Shown piece by piece: positions 1-9,157 of a DNA stretch of 64,000 nt. Under the pieces are notes generated by a model, which did not search any database, had not been told where the DNA came from, and saw nothing but the letters and a program-made list of their open reading frames with translations. The translations under genes were made by a program, and so were the position numbers. The stretch's first letter is position 1; the number at the start of each line of letters is the position of its first letter. This DNA is from Ornithinibacillus caprae (GTDB lineage Bacteria; Bacillota; Bacilli; Bacillales; Amphibacillaceae): contig NZ_WOCA01000010.1 of the NCBI RefSeq assembly GCF_009728145.1, positions 1-64,000 of the forward strand. The letters run 5' to 3'.

Positions 1-2
1 AC

Positions 3-332
3 AGGGAATATAAATCAGACCCCAAATTGTGTGCAAGTTGCCCATTATTAGACCAATGTACAAGATCGAAGAACCATCAAAAAGTAATAACTCGGCATCT
101 TTGGGAAGAATTCAAGGAAAAAGTTAGATTGAATAGGTTATCACAATCTGGAAAAATGCTTTATAAATATAGAAAAGAAAAAGTTGAGCGGAGCTTCGCA
201 GATTCGAAAGAACTGCATGGGCTTCGCTACTGCAGGTTAAGGGGATTGCACAATGCGAGTGAGCAAGTACTACTCACAGCAGCGTGCCAGAACATGAAGA
301 AGATTGCCACACACCTAGCAAAGCTAGGCTAG
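3..332 (+). CDS. IS1182-type transposase, C-terminal part, cut by window edge
   Basis: The open frame runs in from the left edge, so no start is visible; the TTG at 27 is an internal leucine. About 109 residues remain. A CxxC...C cluster (CASCPLLDQC) is followed by a stretch in which KEKVERSFADSKELHG and YCRLRGL match the end of the DDE domain of IS1182-family transposases, where the conserved glutamate sits in the VE-R-FAD segment. I infer the 3' end of an insertion sequence whose body lies to the left. The stop codon lies inside a perfect hairpin at 307-340, which may be the end of the element or a terminator. Confidence 0.75.
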   Translation, partial: REYKSDPKLCASCPLLDQCTRSKNHQKVITRHLWEEFKEKVRLNRLSQSGKMLYKYRKEKVERSFADSKELHGLRYCRLRGLHNASEQVLLTAACQNMKKIATHLAKLG

Positions 333-340
333 GTGTGTGG
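307..340. terminator. Perfect 13-bp inverted repeat at the transposase stop
   Basis: CCACACACCTAGC at 307-319 pairs with GCTAGGTGTGTGG at 328-340 around an 8-nt loop. The stop codon lies within it. A short T-rich stretch follows. It may be a terminator, or a terminal structure of the insertion sequence. Confidence 0.5.
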
Positions 341-400
341 GAGTTTATTTTCATTAAAAATTTCTTACTTAATGAAATAGTTATGACAGAATTAAAAAAG

Positions 401-467
401 CTTGTAGAGAAAAAACACCTACTTTCTCTACAAGCTGAATCAAGCAAAATATTGCTTGATTTTTTCT
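401..467. terminator. Two hairpins in tandem, the second with a T-run
   Basis: CTTGTAGAGAAA at 401-412 pairs with 423-434. AATCAAGCAA at 438-447 pairs with 452-461 and is followed by six T residues. The second is a clear intrinsic terminator reading rightward, closing transcription from the transposase. For the leftward MFS gene, which ends at 537, it is a weaker candidate. Confidence 0.6.
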
Positions 468-536
468 ATTAATTAACAACTAGCTTTACTGATGCCAGTT
501 AATTATTAAAATTAATACTTACTAAAGATATTTATT

Positions 537-1727
537 TTAATATTGTCTACGATTAAACTTATCATTTAAAACTCCTACGAGAGATGCCGATATAATAATT
601 AAACCACTTAAAATCGTAGCAAACCGAATATTTATGTGATCTATCATAAATCCAAATATATAGTAACCGATTGGTAAAAACAAAAGACCACCAAACATTT
701 GCAGACTTGTAACACGACCGAGATATTCTTCTTCAATTAATTCTTGAACGGTACTATCCCATATAATTACAAATGATGTAATGGAAAATCCTATACCAAA
801 CATGATTATTAAAGATATTAGAAAATACTTAGAAAATGACAAAAACAATATTAATAGCCCCAAACTAAACATAAATATATAGTATTTTTTGAAGCTCTTG
901 GAAACTTCTGATTGTCTACTAATTAACCATGCTCCTAAAAATGCCCCTAAAGCCATGCTACTCAAAAACCAACCAAAACTTTCAATTCCTTTGAAGTATT
1001 CATTTGCATAGATTGGGAGGATGATAACATCAAATGAAGCAATACCTATGTTAACTATGGAACCAATCAAGATACTTAAACCTAACCACTTATGTTTAAA
1101 TAGAACCTGAAATCCTTCCTTAAATTGTAGGAACATTGATTTTTTAGACTCTAATTGCGGTTTTTTTTCTAAAAAAATAAATGCAAAGGCAAAGGCGGCA
1201 AGCAAAAATGATAAACCATTTATTCCAAAGGTTATAAATATGCCAAAAGTCGCAACTAAATAGGCGGCTAGAACTGGCCCCGCCATTTCCAAAACTTGTT
1301 GTGCCATCGATCTATAGGAATTCGCTTTAACCAGATGTTGTCTATCAACAATACTTGGCAATATCGCTTTTAATGTTGGTCGATATAAAGTATTCAATGC
1401 TCCCAAGAAAAAGGTAAGTAAGTAAATATGCCAAATAAGTATATTGCCGCTTATTATTAGATAGGTAATAAGTAAAAGGGCAATACCTCTCATTATATTA
1501 ATGACTACAATCAGAAATTTTTTAGGGAGTTGATCTACGAGCATGCCGCCAAAAAGAAGAATAAAGAGTTGAGGTATAATAAACATACTTTGAGTTGCAC
1601 TGATGTCACTTGCTTGACCATCCAGGTAGATGATTAGAAAAGGCAGGGAGGTTGAAAATAAAGCAATCCCTATAAATGATATTATTTGTCCACTAAATAA
1701 CATAATGAAGTTTTTATTTCTCCACAT
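537..1727 (-). CDS. MFS transporter (drug-efflux type)
   Basis: A 396-residue membrane protein with about twelve hydrophobic helices, the usual length for the major facilitator superfamily. The N-terminus (WRNKNFIMLFSGQIIS) and the loop GGMLVDQLPKK after helix 2 fit the MFS_3 group, which includes MefA-like macrolide and EntS-like siderophore exporters. A GGAGGGG ribosome binding site precedes the ATG. The gene stands alone, back to back with the beta-propeller gene at 1980. Proton-driven export is the family expectation; the substrate cannot be read from sequence. Confidence 0.75.
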   Translation of the reverse strand: MWRNKNFIMLFSGQIISFIGIALFSTSLPFLIIYLDGQASDISATQSMFIIPQLFILLFGGMLVDQLPKKFLIVVINIMRGIALLLITYLIISGNILIWHIYLLTFFLGALNTLYRPTLKAILPSIVDRQHLVKANSYRSMAQQVLEMAGPVLAAYLVATFGIFITFGINGLSFLLAAFAFAFIFLEKKPQLESKKSMFLQFKEGFQVLFKHKWLGLSILIGSIVNIGIASFDVIILPIYANEYFKGIESFGWFLSSMALGAFLGAWLISRQSEVSKSFKKYYIFMFSLGLLILFLSFSKYFLISLIIMFGIGFSITSFVIIWDSTVQELIEEEYLGRVTSLQMFGGLLFLPIGYYIFGFMIDHINIRFATILSGLIIISASLVGVLNDKFNRRQY

Positions 1728-1824
1728 TTTTAACCCCTCCAGATATTATTCTAATTACAAATATACATATTTCTATAATTATGTGCAAAATTTTTTCTTC
1801 TTTCAAAATATTTAATAAAAAGAG

Positions 1825-1853
1825 TTGACTTAATAATTTAACTATTATATATT
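1825..1853 (+). promoter_or_regulatory. Sigma-A promoter for the beta-propeller gene
   Basis: TTGACT at 1825-1830 and TATATT at 1848-1853 are separated by 17 nt. Transcription would start near 1860, giving a leader of about 120 nt. That leader holds a consensus AGGAGGTGA at 1882-1890 with no ATG, GTG or TTG frame behind it, so its role is unclear. Confidence 0.65.
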
Positions 1854-1979
1854 CTAACATGAGGTAAATAAGTAAAAAATTAGGAGGTGATTTATAAAAG
1901 TACTAATATAATTAATAAAGATCACTCGGTAACGTTTGGAAAAGTCTAAGTCTAAAAATTGAAGAAGGGAATGGTATTA

Positions 1980-2900
1980 ATGCTAAATACTAAGTTGGAT
2001 TTATCAAAGGGTAAAGTTGAAGTATTTGCAACTAATTTACAGACACCTTCGCATATGGAATGGACAAAAGGCGGTAGATTATTAGTTTCCGAAACTAGTG
2101 CAGGAAGAGTAAGTGATGTTACCAATGGCGGAAAAATTACAGAGGACAATATTGTTTTTGATGGTTTAAATGGGCCTTCAAGTATTGCTCCTTTAGAGGA
2201 TGGAAGAATATACGTTTGTGAAACCTTTGCAAATAGAGTAACGAATATAGGTAAGGATAGCGATAATGAAGAGTTGAATTTTGATAATTTCAACCGCCCT
2301 TACAGTATAGTTGTAAAGGATGGCAACTTAGAAGTTGTTGAAAGAGAATCAAACTTTTCAAATAGAGTAGTTAAAGTCAACATGGAAAATGGCGATATTT
2401 CTAAAAAAATAACTCATATCCCAGCTTTACCATTACCTGGTTTAGAAGGATTGCTACCTACAAAACAATTTAATGACAATTTTAGAGAGAACTGGTTCCT
2501 GTATTCTGGTTGCTCTGGTTGGAAAACCACTATGCTAGATAGGGAAGGTAAGATTCATTCTCTTTCTAGTAGCTCTGTTATGGGGACTATCGTTTATGAC
2601 CCAGATATACCAGCTCCATTCTTAGACCTAGTTGATATGGTCGAGCCAATTGCTACTGGTTTAGATTTAATGGGTGGGATGATTCAAAATAAAGATAACC
2701 TTATGTTATATGTTACGCAGCCAAGAAAAGGGACTGTAATGGAAATCAATCCATTCGAGAGTAAAGATTATAGATTTACTCCACCAATTGTACAGGGATT
2801 GAATTTTCCAACATGTATTAGGTTTAGTCCTGATTATAAAGAAGCCTACGTTTGTAGTTCACCAACAGGTTCTATTTGGAGATTTTATGATTTTGCTTGA
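1980..2900 (+). CDS. Six-bladed beta-propeller protein (NHL/SMP-30-like)
   Basis: About 306 residues with recurring beta-strand blocks such as GRLLVSETSAGRV, GRIYVCETFANRV and MLYVTQPRKGTV. These resemble the blades of SMP-30/gluconolactonase and ScyD/ScyE-like proteins. No signal peptide is seen, so it is probably cytoplasmic. I prefer the ATG at 1980 because GAAGAAGGGA ends 9 nt upstream; in-frame starts at 1959 (TTG) and 1971 also exist. It has its own promoter and terminator. The enzyme activity, if any, is unknown; the fold call is firmer than a function. Confidence 0.6.
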   Translation: MLNTKLDLSKGKVEVFATNLQTPSHMEWTKGGRLLVSETSAGRVSDVTNGGKITEDNIVFDGLNGPSSIAPLEDGRIYVCETFANRVTNIGKDSDNEELNFDNFNRPYSIVVKDGNLEVVERESNFSNRVVKVNMENGDISKKITHIPALPLPGLEGLLPTKQFNDNFRENWFLYSGCSGWKTTMLDREGKIHSLSSSSVMGTIVYDPDIPAPFLDLVDMVEPIATGLDLMGGMIQNKDNLMLYVTQPRKGTVMEINPFESKDYRFTPPIVQGLNFPTCIRFSPDYKEAYVCSSPTGSIWRFYDFA

Positions 2901-2924
2901 AAGTAGATTATAATACTTTTTTAT

Positions 2925-2965
2925 AAAAATAACCTAAGTTCTATATAGAGTTTAGGTTATTTTTT
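2925..2965 (+). terminator. Intrinsic terminator after the beta-propeller gene
   Basis: AAAAATAACCTAA at 2925-2937 pairs with 2952-2964, with a T-run in and after the right arm. Confidence 0.8.
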
Positions 2966-3423
2966 CATTATTCCGTTATTAAGTAAAAATAGATTTGAAG
3001 AAATACCTTGCCGTTCGGTGATTTACTTATTCAGAAATCATTTAGATACCGCCAATCCGTGGCATTCTCTCATTTATTCTTCGTCTATTATCCATGACAT
3101 TCTGTATTATTAAATGTTTTTTGCATGTAATCTAAATTATACAGAAGGATATTCTCCTCATATATCTCTGTCTCTCTAGTCCGCTTGGTTTAATATATAT
3201 TTTTCCATTTTTAAGATAGTACGGACTTTTAAATGAAAAGAAGTAAGGATTACTGACATTTATTGTCACATCGATTTAAGATAGATAATAAATTCAATCT
3301 ATGTTTCAAATTAAAAACTTGTCCTTTCAACGTTGACATCGGTGTATTATTTAGTAATTATTATAAGTACACACACAAACGAATTTACACACTTTTTATA
3401 TAAGACACACACAAAGTAACATT
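2966..3423. other. Gene-free stretch
   Basis: About 460 nt of AT-rich sequence. I see no open frame with a ribosome binding site, no strong hairpin and no repeat. Confidence 0.5.
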
Positions 3424-3753
3424 TTAGAAGGTTTTATGTCCGTTTACACACTGAACGGAGGACATAATTACCATTTTAGGGTTAGTAATAATCATTTCTT
3501 CCTGTGGAACATAAAAATACTGAATCCATATACCGTCAAGATATTCATTACCCTTTTCTAGAATAATATTAATATCCTTGTCAGTATGAACCACCTCATC
3601 ATTTTCTGTTGGTGTATCTAATTCAATATCATAGTGTGCATGATCCCCGTGTATATGAGTTACAAATACACGAATCATTTTCCCGTCTGCTTCATCTGTT
3701 TCCAGCATCTTTTTCAATACTTTAGCAGCATTTCTATTTATTTTGCATTTCAT
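3424..3753 (-). CDS. Small HesB/IscA-like (Fe-S biosynthesis fold) protein
   Basis: 109 residues whose pattern (N-terminal helix ending in MLETDEADG, then IRVFVTHIHGDHAHYDIELD and a C-terminal segment MVIMSSVQCVNGH) suggests the A-type Fe-S carrier fold. True IscA/SufA proteins use three cysteines, one central and a C-terminal CxC. Here only one C-terminal cysteine is present, so a cluster-carrier role is doubtful. It resembles the divergent HesB-like proteins of Bacillaceae. A GGAGATT site precedes the ATG. Confidence 0.45.
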   Translation of the reverse strand: MKCKINRNAAKVLKKMLETDEADGKMIRVFVTHIHGDHAHYDIELDTPTENDEVVHTDKDINIILEKGNEYLDGIWIQYFYVPQEEMIITNPKMVIMSSVQCVNGHKTF

Positions 3754-3816
3754 CTATCTAATCTCCTATCCAAGTGAATTCCTTCTTATTGTTCCACTTT
3801 TGAAAACAAAAAACAA

Positions 3817-4539
3817 TTAATAATCCTTGGGAGATTCTTTTAACAACCGCAAGCGAAAGGCATTCATTGCAGTTTCACCTAATTGATCCATCAGATTATA
3901 ATTTGCATATGCTCCGACAATTGCACCAAAGCCAGGTACTAATTGTAGCATTTTAACCAGATCGATGTAATCGCGATATTCTTGTTGAAAAACATGCCAA
4001 TCCATGTCGACAAGCTTTTCCTTCTGTTCTTCCCAATTGTCGATAATAAAAAACGTCTCTCGCCTTTTTTCGTCATTGGAAAAAGCAAGTTGAAAGATAT
4101 GTAGAATAAACAAACGCTCTTCATATTTATCTGTGTCGAATCCATAAACATTAGCTGCATCAAACAAAAATTTCATCTTAATTGAAAGCAGCAACGGAAA
4201 ATCTGCTAGCCCAAGAAAGATTCCACCGGCACCGGTACCTGCTCCTTCTACGGTTGCCGTTTTGCGATAAGCTGACAACTTCTCCTTAACAAGTTCGTCC
4301 CGTTCATATAAACTCAATCCTGTTTGTCGCTTTTTAGTAGTTATATTTGATCCAACCAACGTAGCCTTCACCATATTTTTAATAGCTTCTGTAATTACTT
4401 GATGGGCCTTCTCTGGAATCATACTATTTATTTTATTCTGCGCTTTTTTCGAAAGACGATTGACCAAACCTGCACGTTTAAGAATTTTCACACGCCAAGC
4501 TTGTATATCTTCATATATACGCGATTCATACTCATTCAT
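3817..4539 (-). CDS. EcsC family protein
   Basis: 240 residues from the ATG at 4539, which has AAGGGTGA five bases upstream; the in-frame GTG at 4548 lies inside that site. The glycine-rich segment AGTGAGGIFLGLADFPLLLSIK and the later LVPGFGAIVGAYANYNLMDQLG are the hydrophobic hallmarks of the EcsC family. EcsC was named from the ecsABC locus of B. subtilis, where the ABC transporter pair affects secretion and proteolysis. No ecsAB genes are adjacent, so this is a free-standing member of unknown role, likely membrane-associated. Confidence 0.8.
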   Translation of the reverse strand: MNEYESRIYEDIQAWRVKILKRAGLVNRLSKKAQNKINSMIPEKAHQVITEAIKNMVKATLVGSNITTKKRQTGLSLYERDELVKEKLSAYRKTATVEGAGTGAGGIFLGLADFPLLLSIKMKFLFDAANVYGFDTDKYEERLFILHIFQLAFSNDEKRRETFFIIDNWEEQKEKLVDMDWHVFQQEYRDYIDLVKMLQLVPGFGAIVGAYANYNLMDQLGETAMNAFRLRLLKESPKDY

Positions 4540-4718
4540 TGAATTCACCCTTATTATCGATATCGATCTTTATACACATTATCATACCTTTCCTCTTTAC
4601 AATGTTCCATTAATTTATCCATACATATAACACGTGGTAAAACCCCCACTTCAAACCTACAAGGGGATCCTATGTAGTAAAGTGGGGATGATGAAACTGC
4701 TACTGATTGAAGATTACT

Positions 4719-6452
4719 TTATGTTAACTGCTGTTGGGCAAATTCACGGTATAGTTCATGAGTTTCAATTAATTCCTGATGGGTCCCGTTTCCTGTTACT
4801 CTTCCCTTATCGATAAAAATAATTTTATCCGCATCAACAATGGTGGATAATCGATGCGCTATAACAAATGTGGTCCTTCCCTCCATTAGTCTTGTCAAAG
4901 CTTGCTGGACAATACCCTCTGATTGACTATCCAAACTAGCTGTCGCTTCATCCATCATGAGAATTTTAGGATCTCGTAAAAAGGCACGAGCGATATTAAT
5001 CCGTTGGCGTTGCCCACCTGAAAGCTTTACACCTCGCTCCCCAACCTCTGTATCTAATCCTTTATCAAACGATCGAATAAACTCATCCGCATAGGCCATC
5101 TTTGTTACTTCCCATAATCTTTGATCTGGAATCAAATCTACATTTGGTAATCCATATGTTAGGTTTTCACGAATGGTTCCAGCCATCATTGCACTTTCCT
5201 GAGAGACATATCCGATTTGACTTCGCCATGACTTTAAAGACAGCTTTTGAATAGGAGTGTTACCTACTCTTATTTCACCACGATCTGGTTCATAATATCG
5301 TTCTAGCAGGGAGAATAACGTCGTTTTTCCTCCCCCACTTGGTCCAGCAAATGCGATCATTTCACCGGGATTAGCAGTAAACGTTACGTCTTTTAGGACC
5401 GACTCTCCCTCTTCATAGGAGAAAGAAACATTGGAAACATGAACAGGTTCATTGGTTATATTTTTTTCGATTCCATCCTGTCCCATTTCCCCAGGTACCT
5501 CTAAAATACGAATAATTCGCTCTGTAGCACCTTTAGCTTTTTGTAATTCTGTGAAAAACATAGCAAACGATGTAATGGGGTAAATAATTTGGAAAAGATA
5601 GAGCAAAAACGCAACTAGGGACCCTGTTGACATCGTTCCTTCTGCAACCCGGATTCCACCATAGCCAATAATAACCACAATAACAAACATGACTACGGTG
5701 TACATAAATGGACCGATAAGCGCAAAAATCCGAGCTTCTTTTAATCCATAATCATATAACTTCCCAATTCCAGTAGTTCCTTTTTTCTCTTCTACATGTT
5801 CAGCTGTCGAAGATTTCATTAACCTAATTTCACTTAATGTTTGTTGAATATTACCCGTAAAAGTTGCGGTTTCATCCTGTAACCCTTTTGACACCTTCGC
5901 CATGCGGCTGCCCAGTGGAATCATGATCATGAACGTAACGGGTACAGCTAGTAACATTAATAACGTCATCTTCCAATCCATAATGAGCAAAATTACGATC
6001 GCTCCGACAATCGTAATCAGCCCAGTAATGAATTGAGGAAAATGTTGTGAGATTAAGTTTTTTACGATTCCCGTATCATTAACAACACGGCTCACAGATT
6101 CACCACTCGGTTGTTTATCAAAATAACTAACCGGTAGACGGATCAGTTTTAACCACATCATCTCACGCAATCTAGCTACAATCTTCTGGCCGACAGCTGA
6201 TAATAAATACGTAGATACCCCATCTACTACGGCCTGTAAAATAAAGACAACTAGAATGATAATGATTAGGGTTGTACTCAATGCTTCAACGGAGAATCCA
6301 TCCACTAGTTCTCTCGTAAGTAGTGGAATGGAAAGTCCGACAAGCATTGTAATAATACTACCTATTGATCCTATCGTAAGTGCCAATTTAGGTATGTTGG
6401 TAGATAAAATTAAAGATATAAAAGGTTTCATGCCATTATCTTGTTTTTTCAT
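4719..6452 (-). CDS. bmrA: Multidrug ABC half-transporter, BmrA type
   Basis: A 577-residue half-transporter with an N-terminal six-helix domain fused to a nucleotide-binding domain. Visible motifs are Walker A GPSGGGKTT, signature LSGGQRQR, Walker B ILMMDEAT and the switch histidine in IAHRLST. The opening IPLLTRELVDGFS and PVSYFDKQPSGESVSRV, and the end REFAQQQL, follow B. subtilis BmrA closely (about 589 residues). The homodimer exports hydrophobic drugs through the membrane. It lies 27 bp behind the UvrA2-like gene on the same strand, so the two are probably co-transcribed, with the MerR gene divergent upstream. Confidence 0.85.
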   Translation of the reverse strand: MKKQDNGMKPFISLILSTNIPKLALTIGSIGSIITMLVGLSIPLLTRELVDGFSVEALSTTLIIIILVVFILQAVVDGVSTYLLSAVGQKIVARLREMMWLKLIRLPVSYFDKQPSGESVSRVVNDTGIVKNLISQHFPQFITGLITIVGAIVILLIMDWKMTLLMLLAVPVTFMIMIPLGSRMAKVSKGLQDETATFTGNIQQTLSEIRLMKSSTAEHVEEKKGTTGIGKLYDYGLKEARIFALIGPFMYTVVMFVIVVIIGYGGIRVAEGTMSTGSLVAFLLYLFQIIYPITSFAMFFTELQKAKGATERIIRILEVPGEMGQDGIEKNITNEPVHVSNVSFSYEEGESVLKDVTFTANPGEMIAFAGPSGGGKTTLFSLLERYYEPDRGEIRVGNTPIQKLSLKSWRSQIGYVSQESAMMAGTIRENLTYGLPNVDLIPDQRLWEVTKMAYADEFIRSFDKGLDTEVGERGVKLSGGQRQRINIARAFLRDPKILMMDEATASLDSQSEGIVQQALTRLMEGRTTFVIAHRLSTIVDADKIIFIDKGRVTGNGTHQELIETHELYREFAQQQLT

Positions 6453-6479
6453 ATGAATTCTCCTGTCTCTAACAAAGCT

Positions 6480-8960
6480 TTACTTCAAATCAAGAAAAGC
6501 ACCAGTATAGGATTCTCTTATTGCAGCAACATGTTCTGGTGTCCCTTCGGCAATAATTTTTCCTCCTTCTTCTCCACCATTGGGACCCATATCAATCACC
6601 CAATCCGAATCTCGAATAATATCACTATTATGTTCGACCACGATGACTGTATTTCCTGCATCTACCAATTTATTTAATAATAACAACAGATTTTTCACAT
6701 CACTCAGATGCAAGCCTGTTGACGGTTCATCCAAAACATATAAGGTATGTCCTGCGTTAGATTTATTTAGCTCCTTGGCTAATTTTAGTCGCTGCCCCTC
6801 TCCACCAGATAAGGTTGTAAGTGATTGACCCCATTTTAAATAACCAAGTCCAACTTCACATAATAAATGAATGATGGTTGACATTTTCTTTTGATCTTGA
6901 AACAACGGCAAGCTATCTTCAATACTCATATGAAGAATATCGGAAATGGAATAACCCTGCATTTTCACAGCCAAAATTTCTTCCTTAAATCGTTTTCCTT
7001 TACAAGTAGGGCACCTTACTTCTAAGTCCGGTAAAAAGTACATATCTACTGCAACAGTCCCAAGACCTTCACATTTTTCACATCTTCCACCAGTTGTGTT
7101 AAAAGAGAAGTTTTTAGCGGTTAGCTTTTGCTGTTTCGCCTCAGGCAATTTAGCAAATAAATTTCTAATTAAAGTGAAAGCATCCGTATAAGTAGCTACA
7201 TTGGAACGCCTCATCCGACTTAACGGAGACTGATCAACCGTTATTTTTTCCTTAATTTCCTCTAATCCAGTCAGTTGCTCGTATCCTTTTACAGGATTCC
7301 CTGCTATCCCTTCTGCAAGTATGTCGTACACTAGGGTAGATTTTCCTGACCCCGATACACCTGTTACCGTTATAAAGGAACCTAATGGGAAGGATACTGT
7401 AACATTTTTTAAATTATGCTTTGTTGCCTGGTGAATAGTTACAAATTGTCCATTACCTTCTCGACGAGGTTTTGGTTGGAAGTAGTTTTCTTTTAGAAAA
7501 GCTCCAGTAACTGATTCTGCTTGTTCTACTAATTGATGTAATGTTCCTTCTCCTACAATACTTCCACCTAATTGACCTGCACCCGGTCCCATGTCTATAA
7601 TATGATCTGCTTCTTCCATCACATGGATATTATGTTCAATAACTAAAACTGTATTGCCTAAATCACGTAACTGCTTCAACACATTGATTAAACCTTTCGT
7701 GTCTTTCGGGTGTAGTCCAGCAGTAGGCTCATCAAGTATATAGAGTACACCTGTTAAGCCTGAACCTAGAATAGAGGCTAAGCGTAAACGTTGTGACTCT
7801 CCTCCAGACAAAGAAATAGCTTGTCTATCCATTGATAGATAACCTAACCCCACATTAACTACTCTTGTAACTTTATTTATTAAATCATGAAGGATTGTTT
7901 CCATAAGTGAATCTTCATCTTGAGCATGTTTTTCTTGTAAAACCTTCAGCCAGTCAAGAAATTCCGTTAAAGAAGATCGAGTGATGTCCGTAATCCGAGC
8001 CCCTCCTACTTTAACAAGCCTACTTTCCTCTTTTAAACGTTCCCCGTAGCATACGTTACATGGCTGTTTATAAAAGTATACCGCTTCACTAGTATCTCCA
8101 GCTTTTTTTTTGTACCTTCTCCACATCCCTGTAAGTACACCTTCAAACTTCCCATCACTAACCTTTTTAGGTGGCTTCTTATCTGGGAAATGCTTCATAA
8201 AATGGTCACTTTCAACGCCATAATACAACAGATCGCAAAGAACATCATCATAATCCTTTAACGGAAGATCAGCATTAAAATGAAGCCCATAAAAGGAAGC
8301 AGCAGCTTCTAATGTGCTTATTTGATAGGCTGCATATGAATCGTACCAAATGCGAACTGCTCCATCTCGTAAACTAAGTTCCTCATTAAATACTGCTCGG
8401 GTATTTATCTCAGCTACTTCTCCTAAACCACTACATGTTTCACATGCTCCAGCTATCGTATTGAAGGAAAAATGGGAGCTTGTTAATCTCTCCATTTCAT
8501 AATTACAGGTAGGGCAATTGATATATTCCGTATCATGATGAGATTCTTCCATGTGAGTTACTTCTTTGTTGGTATCGATTAGAGGTGAAAATTTTGTCTG
8601 ACAGCTCGGGCATGTACGTTCACCTAACTTTTCATAAATCATTCTCAAATAGGTATACATATCCGTCACAGTTCCTACTGTAGACCGGGGATTGCGATTT
8701 GTTATATGCTGGCCAACACTAATGGATGGTGATAATCCACTGATAGATTGAACCTTTGGCTTGGTGAACCAAGAAGAAATCATGCCACTGGACTCCATAT
8801 AATGCCTTTGACACTCTTGTTGTAGAATATCCATTGCTAACGTCGACTTCCCTGATCCAGAAGGACCCGTTAGTACAACTAATTTGTTTTTTGGGATATC
8901 TACAGATACATGCTTCAAATTATTTTCATAAGCACCTTTAATTGTTATGACATCCTTCAC
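6480..8960 (-). CDS. UvrA2-like ABC ATPase lacking the UvrB-binding domain
   Basis: 826 residues with two ABC ATPase halves: Walker A motifs GPSGSGKST and GVSGSGKST, signatures LSGGESQRL and LSGGEGQRL, and the UvrA zinc modules CETCSGLG and CEKCEGLG. Canonical UvrA has about 950 residues. The difference falls between the first CPSC and the next CPTC, where the roughly 110-residue UvrB-binding domain is replaced by about 30 residues. That matches class II UvrA-like proteins such as DrrC, linked to resistance to DNA-binding drugs rather than normal excision repair. Start is GTG with GGAGG upstream. It is the first gene of a unit with BmrA. Confidence 0.85.
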   Translation of the reverse strand: MKDVITIKGAYENNLKHVSVDIPKNKLVVLTGPSGSGKSTLAMDILQQECQRHYMESSGMISSWFTKPKVQSISGLSPSISVGQHITNRNPRSTVGTVTDMYTYLRMIYEKLGERTCPSCQTKFSPLIDTNKEVTHMEESHHDTEYINCPTCNYEMERLTSSHFSFNTIAGACETCSGLGEVAEINTRAVFNEELSLRDGAVRIWYDSYAAYQISTLEAAASFYGLHFNADLPLKDYDDVLCDLLYYGVESDHFMKHFPDKKPPKKVSDGKFEGVLTGMWRRYKKKAGDTSEAVYFYKQPCNVCYGERLKEESRLVKVGGARITDITRSSLTEFLDWLKVLQEKHAQDEDSLMETILHDLINKVTRVVNVGLGYLSMDRQAISLSGGESQRLRLASILGSGLTGVLYILDEPTAGLHPKDTKGLINVLKQLRDLGNTVLVIEHNIHVMEEADHIIDMGPGAGQLGGSIVGEGTLHQLVEQAESVTGAFLKENYFQPKPRREGNGQFVTIHQATKHNLKNVTVSFPLGSFITVTGVSGSGKSTLVYDILAEGIAGNPVKGYEQLTGLEEIKEKITVDQSPLSRMRRSNVATYTDAFTLIRNLFAKLPEAKQQKLTAKNFSFNTTGGRCEKCEGLGTVAVDMYFLPDLEVRCPTCKGKRFKEEILAVKMQGYSISDILHMSIEDSLPLFQDQKKMSTIIHLLCEVGLGYLKWGQSLTTLSGGEGQRLKLAKELNKSNAGHTLYVLDEPSTGLHLSDVKNLLLLLNKLVDAGNTVIVVEHNSDIIRDSDWVIDMGPNGGEEGGKIIAEGTPEHVAAIRESYTGAFLDLK

Positions 8961-9157
8961 ATAACCAACCTCCTCTTTATTAAAAGCTTTACAAATTCAT
9001 CATACAACACTAATGCAAGACCCTATTCGAATAAAATTGATCCTTTGATAACGGTATTTCATCTAAAAAATCCGTCACAATACTTTAATGTTTATTGTTA
9101 ATGTTTGGGTAATAGTTTATGATGTTCTTTAGAAAAGTTAATAAAGAGGGTGAAGCG

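Noticed and set aside
284-472. Short frame behind the transposase
   Set aside because: It runs through two hairpins, overlaps the transposase and has no start signal.
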